From contig NZ_FMZS01000009.1 of assembly GCF_900101265.1 (NCBI RefSeq), positions 124,001 to 188,000 of the forward strand: DNA of 64,000 nucleotides. The letters are read 5' to 3'. Both the position numbers and the translations under genes were made by a program. The notes beneath the pieces were generated by a model. The model had not been told where the DNA came from. It made no database searches and saw only the letters and a program-made list of their open reading frames with translations. Of this stretch, positions 18,021 through 26,290 are shown piece after piece. How positions within the stretch are numbered: the first letter of the stretch is position 1; each line of letters starts with the position of its first letter. This stretch comes from Massilia sp. PDC64. Lineage in GTDB: Bacteria; Pseudomonadota; Gammaproteobacteria; Burkholderiales; Burkholderiaceae_D.

Positions 18021-18386
18021 CTACCGCTTGTACTCGTAATATTTGCGTGCGTCGCCCCGCACCTGATCGGCGGGGTATTTCGCCCGGTTGAGCACCATCT
18101 TTTCCTGCACGGCGGCGAGCAGGTCGACGTCGAGCTTGTCGGCCAGGCGCACGAGATAGACGAGCACGTCGGCCATCTCGTGGCGCACCTCGACGAGCTT
18201 GTCGGCGCCCAGCTCGTCGGCGCGGCCGTGCTGCAGCCACTGGAAGTGCTCCAGCAGCTCGGCCGCCTCCACCGTCAGCGCGGCCGCGAGGTTCTTCGGC
18301 GTGTGGAACTGGTCCCAGTCACGCTCCTCGACGAACTGGCGCACAATGGCGCGCAGTTGGTCGAGCTCGCCACCGGGCTGTGTCAC
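18021..18386 (-). CDS. MazG-like nucleotide pyrophosphohydrolase
   Basis: The 121-residue single-domain protein of the all-alpha NTP pyrophosphohydrolase superfamily shows the metal-binding pattern Glu-Ala-Ala-Glu-Leu at residues about 34-38. A downstream Glu-Met-Ala-Asp-Val completes the ExxE-12-28-ExxD signature. It is similar in size to the dCTPase/RS21-C6 branch rather than full MazG, and it probably hydrolyses a non-canonical or excess dNTP. Its start overlaps the stop of the carbonic anhydrase gene by four bases. No antitoxin or toxin partner is present. The substrate is uncertain. Confidence 0.85.
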   Translation of the reverse strand: MTQPGGELDQLRAIVRQFVEERDWDQFHTPKNLAAALTVEAAELLEHFQWLQHGRADELGADKLVEVRHEMADVLVYLVRLADKLDVDLLAAVQEKMVLNRAKYPADQVRGDARKYYEYKR

Positions 18387-19045
18387 TTGAGATAGCCCTG
18401 CAGGATCTTGTCCAGCTTCGGCTGGATCTCATCGTAGCTGCTGACGGTGATGCCGAGATCGCGCAGCAGGCCGTCGTGCACGCCGTAGACCCAGCTGTGG
18501 ATGGTCAGGTCCTGGCCGCGTTCCCACGCGTCGCGCACGACGGTCGTCTGGGCCACGTTGATGACCTGCTCGGCCACGTTCAGTTCCACGAGGCGGTTGG
18601 TGGCGGCGAGGCCGGCCACGTTGCCGAGGTATTTGCCGTGCTTGTCGCGCACGTCGCGCACGTGGCCGAGCCAGTTGTCGGCCAGGCCGACGCGGGTGTT
18701 GTTCAGCGCCGCGCCCACGCCCGAGCAGCCGTAGTGGCCGCACAGGATGATGTGCTTGACCTTCAGCACGTCGACGGCGAACTGCAGCACGGTCAGGCAG
18801 TTCAGGTCGGAGTGCGAGACGACGTTGGCGATGTTGCGGTGGACGAACAGTTCGCCCGGCGCCATGCCGACGAGTTCATTCGCGGGCACGCGGCTGTCGG
18901 AGCAGCCGATCCACAGGTATTCCGGGGATTGTTGGGAGGCCAGGTCCTTGAAGAAGTCGGGGTCTTCCTGGATCATCGACGCCGCCCATTGGCGGTTGCG
19001 TTCGAAGAGGTCTGCGGCGGTGAGGCCGGTCGGGGTCTTTGCCAT
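18383..19045 (-). CDS. can: Beta-class carbonic anhydrase
   Basis: The 220-residue enzyme has the Can-type zinc ligands. Cys-Ser-Asp-Ser-Arg near residue 48 supplies Cys and the Asp-Arg dyad, and His-Tyr-Gly-Cys-Ser-Gly-Val near 104 supplies His and Cys. It interconverts carbon dioxide and bicarbonate in the cytoplasm. It is the promoter-proximal gene of a pair with the overlapping MazG-like gene. An A-rich stretch and the dnaJ terminator lie just upstream. Confidence 0.95.
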   Translation of the reverse strand: MAKTPTGLTAADLFERNRQWAASMIQEDPDFFKDLASQQSPEYLWIGCSDSRVPANELVGMAPGELFVHRNIANVVSHSDLNCLTVLQFAVDVLKVKHIILCGHYGCSGVGAALNNTRVGLADNWLGHVRDVRDKHGKYLGNVAGLAATNRLVELNVAEQVINVAQTTVVRDAWERGQDLTIHSWVYGVHDGLLRDLGITVSSYDEIQPKLDKILQGYLK

Positions 19046-19093
19046 GGCTTTTTACCTTGTTACAAAACTTGTTTAATCGACCACATTCTGGTC

Positions 19094-19127
19094 AAAAAAA
19101 ACCGCCGGGGCTCGCGCTCCCGGCGGT
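19094..19127 (-). terminator. Rho-independent terminator of dnaJ
   Basis: Read on the minus strand, the nine-base stem ACCGCCGGG/CCCGGCGGT is followed by seven T residues, 13 bases after the dnaJ stop. It separates dnaJ from the carbonic anhydrase operon. Confidence 0.9.
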
Positions 19128-19139
19128 CCATCCGCTATC

Positions 19140-20261
19140 TTACTCGAAGAAGTCCTTCACCTTGTCCATCCAGCCCTTGCTTTGCGGGCTATGCTTCGCG
19201 CCGCCTTCGTTCGTCAGGCGGTCGAATTCGCGCAGCAGGTCCTTCTGCTTCTCGGTAAGCTTGACGGGCGTCTCGACCACGACGTGGCAGAACAGGTCGC
19301 CGGAGTAACCCGAGCGCACGCCCTTGATGCCCTTGCCCTTGAGGCGGAAGGTCTTGCCCGTCTGGGTGCCTTCGGGAATCGTGAACGAGACCTTGCCGCC
19401 CAGGGTCGGCACTTCGATCTCGCCGCCCAGTGCAGCCTTGCTGAACGAGATCGGCATTTCGCAATGCAGGTCGTCGCCTTCGCGCTGGAACACGGGGTGC
19501 GGCTTGATGTGGATCTCGACGTACAGGTCACCCGGCGGCCCGCCGTTCGTGCCCGGCTCGCCGTTGCCGGTCGAGCGGATGCGCATGCCGCTGTCGATAC
19601 CCGCCGGGATCTTGACTTCCAGCGTCTTGTTGCGCTTGATGCGTCCGGCGCCGCCGCAGGCCGCGCACGGTTCCGGGATGATCTTGCCGCTGCCGTGGCA
19701 CTTCGGGCAGGTCTGCTGGATCGAGAAGAAGCCCTGCTGCATGCGCACCTGGCCGTGGCCGTGGCAGGTCGAGCAGGTGACGGGCGACGTGCCCGGCTTG
19801 GCGCCGCTGCCGTGGCAGGTGTCGCACTTGTCCCAGCTCGGCACGCGGATCGTCGTGTCGAAACCGGCAGCTGCCTGTTCAAGCGAAATTTCCAGGTTGT
19901 AGCGCAGGTCGGCGCCGCGGTACACCTGCGGACCCGAGCTGCGGCCGCGACCGCCGCCGAAGATGTCGCCGAAGATGTCGCCGAACGCATCGCCGAAGCC
20001 GCCGGCACCGAAACCGCCGCCCATGCCGCCGTTCGGATCGACGCCAGCGTGACCGTAGCGGTCGTAAGCCTCGCGCTTTTCCGGATTGGTCAGCATCTCG
20101 TAGGCTTCCTTGACCTCCTTGAACTTCTCTTCCGCTTCCTTGTTGTCGGGATTGCGGTCCGGATGGTACTTCATCGCAAGCTTGCGATAGGCCTTCTTGA
20201 TCTCGTCTTCCGAAGCAGTCTTCGCGACGCCGAGGATCTCGTAAAAATCACGCTTTGCCAT
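19140..20261 (-). CDS. dnaJ: Chaperone protein DnaJ
   Basis: The 373-residue class-A Hsp40 shows a J domain with Tyr-His-Pro-Asp-Arg-Asn near residue 32 and a Gly/Phe-rich linker (about 75-105). A zinc-binding region has four CxxCxGxG-type repeats (about 140-210; the fourth is Cys-Ala-Ala-Cys-Gly-Gly-Ala-Gly). The C-terminal substrate domains follow. It stimulates DnaK ATPase and delivers substrates. It lies downstream of dnaK in the order grpE, dnaK, dnaJ on the minus strand, but a terminator follows dnaK, so it may rely on read-through or its own weak promoter. Confidence 0.98.
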   Translation of the reverse strand: MAKRDFYEILGVAKTASEDEIKKAYRKLAMKYHPDRNPDNKEAEEKFKEVKEAYEMLTNPEKREAYDRYGHAGVDPNGGMGGGFGAGGFGDAFGDIFGDIFGGGRGRSSGPQVYRGADLRYNLEISLEQAAAGFDTTIRVPSWDKCDTCHGSGAKPGTSPVTCSTCHGHGQVRMQQGFFSIQQTCPKCHGSGKIIPEPCAACGGAGRIKRNKTLEVKIPAGIDSGMRIRSTGNGEPGTNGGPPGDLYVEIHIKPHPVFQREGDDLHCEMPISFSKAALGGEIEVPTLGGKVSFTIPEGTQTGKTFRLKGKGIKGVRSGYSGDLFCHVVVETPVKLTEKQKDLLREFDRLTNEGGAKHSPQSKGWMDKVKDFFE

Positions 20262-20426
20262 TTGTCGGCACCTTGCTGTCTATCTACAAAAGAACTGTGG
20301 CGGACCAGGCTGACACCTGCGAACGCACAGCCCAAAAGGATACGAGTATACAGTGAGCATCACGGGCTTGCGCGACTCGGCCGTAAAAACAACGGCCGGA
20401 TCGGTCCCGCGAATGATGGATGATGC

Positions 20427-20467
20427 AAAAAAACCGAGCCGGGCACCATGAGGTCGCTTCGGCTCGG
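20427..20467 (-). terminator. Rho-independent terminator of dnaK
   Basis: On the minus strand the seven-base stem CCGAGCC/GGCTCGG encloses a 20-base loop and is followed by seven T residues, starting about 54 bases after the dnaK stop. It lies between dnaK and dnaJ and would reduce dnaJ transcription relative to dnaK. Confidence 0.82.
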
Positions 20468-20520
20468 CGGAGTGCGGCGACGGGGCCGGCCTGGATCAAG
20501 CCCGCCCCGCCAGGACGTCA

Positions 20521-22461
20521 TTACTTGGCGTCCTTGACTTCCTTGAAGTCGGCGTCGACGACGTCGTCATCCTGCTTGGCCGACTCGGCACCCGGCTGCT
20601 GGCCGCCGGCCTGTGCGCCCGCGGCGCCCTGCTGGGCCTGCATGTCGGCGTACATCTTCTCGCCCAGCTTCTGGGCGGCCGTCGACAGCGCAGCCACCTT
20701 GGCGTCGATCTCGGCCTTGTCGCCCGACTTGATCGAACCTTCCAGGTCGGTGATCGCGGCTTCGATCTTTTCCTTCTCGCCGGCGTCCAGCTTGTCGCCG
20801 TACTCGGTCAGCGACTTGCGGGTCGAGTGGACCAGCGCGTCGGCCTGGTTGCGCGACTCGGCCAGTTCCTTGACCTTCTTGTCTTCTTCCGCGTTCAGCT
20901 CGGCGTCCTTCACCATCTTCTGGATCTCTTCTTCCGACAGACCCGAGTTGGCCTTGATGGTGATCTTGTTCTCTTTACCGGTGGCCTTGTCCTTCGCGCC
21001 CACGTGCAGGATGCCGTTGGCGTCGATGTCGAAGGTCACTTCGATCTGCGGCGTGCCGCGCGGTGCCGGCGGGATGCCTTCCAGGTTGAACTCGCCCAGC
21101 GCCTTGTTGCCGGCGGCGATTTCGCGTTCGCCCTGGTAGACCTTGATGGTCACGGCCGGCTGGTTGTCGTCGGCGGTCGAGAACACCTGCGAGAACTTGG
21201 TCGGGATCGTGGTGTTCTTCTGGATCATCTTGGTCATCACGCCGCCCAGGGTTTCGATACCCAGCGACAGCGGGGTCACGTCCAGCAGCAGCAGGTCCTT
21301 GCGGTCGCCGGCCAGCACGGAGCCCTGGATGGCGGCGCCGACTGCGACGGCCTCGTCCGGGTTCACGTCCTTGCGCGGATCCTTGCCGAAGAACTCTTTA
21401 ACTTTTTCCTGCACCTTCGGCATACGGGTCATGCCGCCGACCAGGATGATGTCGTCGATGTCCGAGACCTTCACGCCCGCATCCTTGATGGCGATGCGGC
21501 ACGGTTCGATGGTCTTGGCGATCAGTTCCTCGACGAGCGCTTCCAGCTTGGCGCGGGTGATCTTCAGGTTCAGGTGGACCGGCGCGCCGTTCGCCATGGC
21601 GATGTACGGCTCGTTGATCTCGGTCTGCTGCGACGACGACAGTTCGATCTTCGCGCGCTCGGCCGATGCCTTGATGCGCTGCAGGGCGATCGGGTCCTTG
21701 GACAGGTCGAGGCCGTTGATCTTCTTGAATTCGTCGATGATGTAGTCGATGATGCGCTGGTCGAAGTCTTCGCCGCCCAGGAACGTGTCGCCGTTGGTCG
21801 ACAGCACTTCGAACTGCTTCTCGCCGTCCACATCGGCGATCTCGATGATCGACACGTCGAACGTACCGCCGCCGAGGTCATACACGGCGATCTTGCGGTC
21901 GCCCTTGTCGGTCTTGTCCAGGCCGAATGCCAGCGCGGCCGCGGTCGGCTCGTTGATGATGCGCTTGACGTCCAGGCCGGCGATGCGGCCGGCGTCCTTG
22001 GTTGCCTGGCGCTGCGAGTCGTTGAAGTATGCCGGAACCGTGATGACGGCTTCCGTCACTTCTTCGCCGAGGTAGTCTTCGGCGGTCTTCTTCATCTTGC
22101 GCAGCACTTCGGCCGAGATCTGCGGCGGTGCCAGTTTCTTGTCGCGCACGCTGACCCAGGCGTCGCCGTTGTCGGCCTTGACGATCGAGTACGGCATCAG
22201 GCTGATGTCCTTCTGGACTTCTTTCTCGTCGAATTTACGGCCGATCAGGCGCTTGACCGCGAACAGGGTGTTCTTCGGGTTGGTGACGGCCTGGCGTTTC
22301 GCCGGCGCGCCGACCAGGATCTCGCCATCTTCCTGATAAGCGATGATCGAAGGCGTAGTACGGGCGCCTTCCGCGTTTTCGATGACCTTGGGCTGACCAT
22401 TTTCCATGATCGCCACGCAGGAGTTGGTGGTGCCCAGGTCGATACCGATGATTCTGCCCAT
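20521..22461 (-). CDS. dnaK: Molecular chaperone DnaK (Hsp70)
   Basis: The 646-residue protein starts with the Hsp70 signature Ile-Gly-Ile-Asp-Leu-Gly-Thr-Thr-Asn-Ser. It contains the Asp-Leu-Gly-Gly-Gly-Thr-Phe-Asp phosphate loop near residue 195 and the substrate-binding domain beginning about residue 390. It ends in a Gln/Ala/Gly-rich tail with an acidic Asp-Asp-Asp-Val-Val-Asp-Ala-Asp-Phe motif for co-chaperone contact. A sigma-32 promoter lies 40 bases upstream. It works with GrpE and DnaJ in folding and in heat-shock feedback. Confidence 0.99.
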   Translation of the reverse strand: MGRIIGIDLGTTNSCVAIMENGQPKVIENAEGARTTPSIIAYQEDGEILVGAPAKRQAVTNPKNTLFAVKRLIGRKFDEKEVQKDISLMPYSIVKADNGDAWVSVRDKKLAPPQISAEVLRKMKKTAEDYLGEEVTEAVITVPAYFNDSQRQATKDAGRIAGLDVKRIINEPTAAALAFGLDKTDKGDRKIAVYDLGGGTFDVSIIEIADVDGEKQFEVLSTNGDTFLGGEDFDQRIIDYIIDEFKKINGLDLSKDPIALQRIKASAERAKIELSSSQQTEINEPYIAMANGAPVHLNLKITRAKLEALVEELIAKTIEPCRIAIKDAGVKVSDIDDIILVGGMTRMPKVQEKVKEFFGKDPRKDVNPDEAVAVGAAIQGSVLAGDRKDLLLLDVTPLSLGIETLGGVMTKMIQKNTTIPTKFSQVFSTADDNQPAVTIKVYQGEREIAAGNKALGEFNLEGIPPAPRGTPQIEVTFDIDANGILHVGAKDKATGKENKITIKANSGLSEEEIQKMVKDAELNAEEDKKVKELAESRNQADALVHSTRKSLTEYGDKLDAGEKEKIEAAITDLEGSIKSGDKAEIDAKVAALSTAAQKLGEKMYADMQAQQGAAGAQAGGQQPGAESAKQDDDVVDADFKEVKDAK

Positions 22462-22500
22462 AATATTTTCCTTTTTAGTACTAAGTTTTCAATGTGTCGA

Positions 22501-22531
22501 ATATTGGGAAATGTCGCCTAGTTTCAAGGGG
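22501..22531 (-). promoter_or_regulatory. Sigma-32 heat-shock promoter of dnaK
   Basis: On the minus strand CCCCTTGAAA (-35) is separated by 13 bases from CCCAATAT (-10), matching the RpoH consensus. The same two boxes with the same spacing precede grpE. Confidence 0.88.
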
Positions 22532-22565
22532 ACGGCCCGCCGGGCTTATTCAGCCCTATTGCGAT

Positions 22566-23138
22566 TTATTTCGGTGCCGCGGCGGTCACGATGGCCGGAC
22601 GCAGCAGGCGGTCGGCGATCATGTAACCCTTCTGCAGGACGGTCACCACGGTGTTCGCTTCCTGGTCGGACGGCACCACGGCCACGGCCTGGTGCTTGTT
22701 CGGATCGAGCTTGTCGCCCGGCTGCGGCATCACTTCGACCAGGCGGTTCTTTTCGAACGCGGCGGTGAGCTGCTTCAGGGTCATCTCGACGCCTTCCTTG
22801 ATCGATTCGACCGTCGGCGCTTCGACTTTCAGCGCCATCTCGAGGCTGTCGCGCACGGGCACCATGGCCTCGGCGAAGCTTTCGATGGCGAACTTGTGGG
22901 CCTTGCTCACATCTTCCTGGGCACGGCGGCGGACGTTGTCCGCCTCGGCCTTGGCACGCATGAAGGCGTCGTGCATCTCGGCCAGCTTGGCTTCGGTGGC
23001 GCTCAGCTGTTCTTCGAGGCCGGGCTCGTTGGCCGGCGCGGCCTGCGCTGCTGCTGCTGCGGCAGCATCGGCGGCTTCCGGCTGATTGCTCACCTCTTGG
23101 TTTTCTTGGTCTTGCATCGAAAAAACTCCTGAAATCAA
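22566..23138 (-). CDS. grpE: Nucleotide exchange factor GrpE
   Basis: The 190-residue protein has an acidic, Ala-rich disordered N-terminus (about residues 1-38), a long coiled coil (about 40-95) and the C-terminal beta domain with Gly-Tyr-Met-Ile-Ala-Asp-Arg-Leu-Leu-Arg-Pro-Ala. It releases ADP from DnaK. It has its own sigma-32 promoter and is followed about 100 bases later by dnaK. Confidence 0.97.
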   Translation of the reverse strand: MISGVFSMQDQENQEVSNQPEAADAAAAAAAQAAPANEPGLEEQLSATEAKLAEMHDAFMRAKAEADNVRRRAQEDVSKAHKFAIESFAEAMVPVRDSLEMALKVEAPTVESIKEGVEMTLKQLTAAFEKNRLVEVMPQPGDKLDPNKHQAVAVVPSDQEANTVVTVLQKGYMIADRLLRPAIVTAAAPK

Positions 23139-23185
23139 GGACTTGGCTGATTGGTTGGACGATTACTGCAGTCACACAGCGCCCC

Positions 23186-23216
23186 ATATTGGGCATTCGC
23201 CTACATTTTCAAGGGG
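23186..23216 (-). promoter_or_regulatory. Sigma-32 heat-shock promoter of grpE
   Basis: On the minus strand CCCCTTGAAA (-35), a 13-base spacer and CCCAATAT (-10) lie about 50 bases upstream of the grpE ATG. They are identical in both boxes and spacing to the dnaK promoter. No CIRCE element is seen. Confidence 0.88.
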
Positions 23217-23351
23217 AATTGCAGAAATAATATGCAGACGTGCGTATTCTTTTGTTACAAGATTTACTTGCTCGTAGTCACCATCGACAGCCGGTCGTTC
23301 TACTATCGTTCTGTTAAGACATTCGTCCGAACCGACCCGATGGGAACGATC

Positions 23352-23459
23352 ATGAAACTGCATCTGATCAGCGGCGCCGTGCTCATCTACACCCTGCTCG
23401 CGCTGGCTGCGATCTGCCTGGCGGAGCTCGGGTCGGCGCCGCAAAACGTGGCATTCTAA
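23352..23459 (+). CDS. Possible small membrane peptide, 35 residues
   Basis: A short open frame begins Met-Lys-Leu-His and consists mainly of one hydrophobic helix (about residues 6-28), then a short polar tail. An in-frame ATG also occurs 12 bases earlier. It fills the gap between divergently placed grpE and the convergent ferrochelatase gene. No strong ribosome site and no known family were seen, so coding status is uncertain. Confidence 0.35.
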   Translation: MKLHLISGAVLIYTLLALAAICLAELGSAPQNVAF

Positions 23460-23483
23460 CATCCCGCCGCCGGGCGGCCGTCG

Positions 23484-24587
23484 CTACGCGCCCAGTTTCA
23501 CCGCGTGCTCGCGCGCGGTATCCGCATCCTTGCGCTGCGCCTCGCGTTGCGCGGGTGTGAGCATCGTCGGCCAGCCGATCAGGTGCTGCTCCGCGATTTC
23601 GGCCATGCCGACGATCCAGGCCGGATTGTCGTTCAGGCAGGGGATGTAGTGATAATCCTGGCCGCCGTTCGATTCGAAGTCGTGGCGGACTTCCATGTTG
23701 ATCTCTTCCAGCGTCTCCAGGCAGTCGCTCGTAAAACCGGGGCACAGGACGTCGATCCGCTTGACGCCGTCCTTCGCCAGCTGCTGCACGGTGGGCGCCG
23801 TGTACGGCTGCAGCCACTCGGCCTTGCCGAAGCGCGACTGGAACGTCACCAGGTACTGGTCCGGCGCCAGGCCCAGGCGCGCCGCCAGCAGGCGGGCCGT
23901 CCGGTGGCATTCGCAGTGGTACGGGTCGCCCAGCAGCAGGGTGCGCCTGGGCACGCCGTGGAAGCTCATCACCAGCTTCTCGCCGCGGCCGTGCGCCTCC
24001 CAGTACGTCTCCACGGACGCGGCCAGCGCATCGATATAGCCTTCGTGGTCGTGATAGTGCTTCACGAGGCGCAGCTCGGGGATGTTGCGCACTTTCTTGT
24101 AGTGGTCGAAGACGGCGTCCCAGATCGATGCCGTCGTCGTGCCGGAGTATTGCGGGTACGCGGGCAGCACGACGATGCGTTCGACGCCGCGCGCCTTCAG
24201 TTCGTCCAGCACGTCCGGCAGCGCGGGCGAACCGTAGCGCATCGCCATCGCCACCTCGACGTCGTGGTGGCCGCGCTGTCCGAGCAGCGCCTGGAGCTTG
24301 CCCGCCTGCCGTTCCGTGTAGACCTTCAGCGGCGAGCCCTCGCGGCTCCAGATCGTCGCGTACTTCCGCGCCGACTGTCCCGAGCGGAACGGCAGGATCG
24401 CCAGGTGCAGGATCACGTTCCACACGGCGCGCGGGATTTCCACGACACGCGGGTCGGACAGGAACTGCTTCAGGTAGCGCCGCACCGCGGGCCGCGTCGG
24501 CGCGTCGGGCGTGCCGAGGTTGACGAGGACGATGGCACTCTTCGCGATGGTGCCGTGCTGGTGCGCCGGTTCTTTGTTAAAGGGCAT
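23484..24587 (-). CDS. hemH: Ferrochelatase
   Basis: The 367-residue enzyme inserts ferrous iron into protoporphyrin IX in the last step of protoheme synthesis. The opening Val-Leu-Val-Asn-Leu-Gly-Thr-Pro-Asp-Ala-Pro is diagnostic, and the metal-binding His is in Met-Ser-Phe-His-Gly-Val-Pro near residue 212. Pro-Gly-Phe-Thr-Ser-Asp-Cys-Leu-Glu-Thr-Leu-Glu-Glu near 290 supplies the active-site Glu. The start at 24587 gives normal family length; the longer open frame upstream is antisense-like. It follows recN by eight bases on the same strand, so it may share the nadK-recN transcript. Confidence 0.97.
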   Translation of the reverse strand: MPFNKEPAHQHGTIAKSAIVLVNLGTPDAPTRPAVRRYLKQFLSDPRVVEIPRAVWNVILHLAILPFRSGQSARKYATIWSREGSPLKVYTERQAGKLQALLGQRGHHDVEVAMAMRYGSPALPDVLDELKARGVERIVVLPAYPQYSGTTTASIWDAVFDHYKKVRNIPELRLVKHYHDHEGYIDALAASVETYWEAHGRGEKLVMSFHGVPRRTLLLGDPYHCECHRTARLLAARLGLAPDQYLVTFQSRFGKAEWLQPYTAPTVQQLAKDGVKRIDVLCPGFTSDCLETLEEINMEVRHDFESNGGQDYHYIPCLNDNPAWIVGMAEIAEQHLIGWPTMLTPAQREAQRKDADTAREHAVKLGA

Positions 24588-24595
24588 GAAGGGCC

Positions 24596-26260
24596 TTAGG
24601 ACGCCAGCAGTTCGCGCGCATGCTTGCGCGTCGTTTCGGTGATCTCGATGCCGCCCAACATGCGCGCCACCTCTTCCACGCGGGCCTTGTTGTCGAGGAC
24701 GTCGATGCGCGACACGGTCTTGCCGCCATCCGTCGTGCCCTTGGCCACCTGGAAGTGCTGGTTCGCCTGGCTCGCCACCTGCGGCAGGTGCGTGACGCAC
24801 AGCACCTGCCGGCTCTGGCCCAGGCGTTTCAACAGGCGGCCGACGACTTCCGCCACGCCGCCGCCGATGCCCGTGTCGACCTCGTCGAAGATCAGGGTCG
24901 GCACCGTCGTCGCGTTCGCCGTGATGACGGAGATCGCCAGCGAGATACGCGCCAGTTCGCCGCCGGACGCCACCTTGGCCAGCGGCCGCGGCGCGACGCC
25001 GGCGTGGCCGGCCACGAGGAACTCGACCTGCTCGAGGCCGTACACGGCCGGCTCGCACGGGTTCAGCGCGACGACGAAGCGGCCGCCGCTCATCGACAAT
25101 TCCTGCATCGCTTCCGACACCTGCGACGACAGGCGCTGCGCCGCCTGCGCGCGCGTCGCAGAGAGTTTTTGCGCGGCCGCCATGTAGACCGCCTTCGCTT
25201 TTTCTTCCTGCTTGCGCAGGCCGTCCACGTCGCTGGCGTCGGCCAGTTGCTGCAGCTTGGCTTTCAGGGTCGCGTGTTCTTCCGGCAGTTCTTCCGGCGT
25301 CACGCGGAACTTGCGGGCCGTGCTGTGGATCGCGTCCATGCGCGCGTCGACCTGGGCCAGGCGGTCCGGATCGAGCTCGACCTTGTCGACATACGTGTTC
25401 AGCGCGTACACGGCTTCCTGCAGCTGGATGCGCGCCGGCTCCATGCAGTCGAGCACGGCCTGCAGGCCCGCGTCGACACCGGCCAGCTTGGACAGCTTCT
25501 GGTTCAGCGACGACAGCTGCGACAGGATCGGTTGCTCCGATTCCGACAGGGCATTCAGCGCTTCCTGCGCGCCTTCGATCAGGCTCGCGGCATGCGACAG
25601 GCGGCTGTGTTCGTTGGTGATCTCGGCCCACTCGCCCGGCTTCACGGCGAGTTTATCGAGCTCGCCGACCTGCCACTCGAGGCGCTCGCGTTCCAGCAGC
25701 ACGTTCTTCGCGTTCGTCTCGAATTCCTCGCGCTGGCGCGCCAGCGCCTTCCACGCTTTATAGGCATGCGCGACTTCCTGCACCTGCGCGCTCGCGCCCG
25801 GATCGCGCACGGCGACCTGGTTGTCGAGCAGCGCGCGCTGGGCGTCGAGTTTCAACAGCGACTGGTGCGCGTGCTGGCCGTGGATGTCGACGAGCAGCTC
25901 GCCCAGTTCGCGCAGCTGGCTGGCCGTTGCCGCGATACCGTTGATATAGGACTTGGAGCGGCCGGCGTTGTCGATCACGCGGCGCAGCAGCGCGCCGCCT
26001 TCGTCGGTCTCGAACTCGTTCTGTTCCAGCCAGATGCTCGCGGCCGGGGTCAGCGCGAAGTCGGCGCTGATGTCGGCCTTGGCCGCGCCTTCGCGCACCA
26101 TGCTTGCCTCACCGCGGCCACCGAGCGCGAGCTGGAGCGCGTCGATCAGGATCGACTTGCCGGCGCCGGTCTCGCCGGTGAACACCGTGAAGCCGTTCGA
26201 GAACTCGAGCTCGATCGTGTCGACGATGACGAAGTCGCGGATGGTCAGTGTGCGCAACAT
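24596..26260 (-). CDS. recN: DNA repair protein RecN
   Basis: The SMC-like ATPase of about 554 residues acts in double-strand-break repair. The Walker A Gly-Glu-Thr-Gly-Ala-Gly-Lys-Ser is near residue 30, two long coiled-coil arms lie in the middle, and Asp-Glu-Val-Asp-Thr-Gly-Ile-Gly-Gly (Walker B region) is near 455. The start Met-Leu-Arg-Thr-Leu is the usual RecN N-terminus; another ATG four codons upstream directly abuts AGGAG, so its ribosome site would be badly spaced. The gene follows nadK by about 30 bases, and a LexA box upstream of nadK would place both under SOS control. Confidence 0.96.
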   Translation of the reverse strand: MLRTLTIRDFVIVDTIELEFSNGFTVFTGETGAGKSILIDALQLALGGRGEASMVREGAAKADISADFALTPAASIWLEQNEFETDEGGALLRRVIDNAGRSKSYINGIAATASQLRELGELLVDIHGQHAHQSLLKLDAQRALLDNQVAVRDPGASAQVQEVAHAYKAWKALARQREEFETNAKNVLLERERLEWQVGELDKLAVKPGEWAEITNEHSRLSHAASLIEGAQEALNALSESEQPILSQLSSLNQKLSKLAGVDAGLQAVLDCMEPARIQLQEAVYALNTYVDKVELDPDRLAQVDARMDAIHSTARKFRVTPEELPEEHATLKAKLQQLADASDVDGLRKQEEKAKAVYMAAAQKLSATRAQAAQRLSSQVSEAMQELSMSGGRFVVALNPCEPAVYGLEQVEFLVAGHAGVAPRPLAKVASGGELARISLAISVITANATTVPTLIFDEVDTGIGGGVAEVVGRLLKRLGQSRQVLCVTHLPQVASQANQHFQVAKGTTDGGKTVSRIDVLDNKARVEEVARMLGGIEITETTRKHARELLAS

Positions 26261-26290
26261 GAAGAAACTCATCTCCTGATGGATGCTGAT

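Noticed and set aside
18021..18386. MazG-like protein as part of a toxin-antitoxin system
   Set aside because: No MazE/MazF or other toxin is adjacent; the partner is carbonic anhydrase.
23484..25631. A 715-residue N-terminally extended ferrochelatase
   Set aside because: The extension overlaps recN in another frame and has no family resemblance; ferrochelatase begins normally at 24587.
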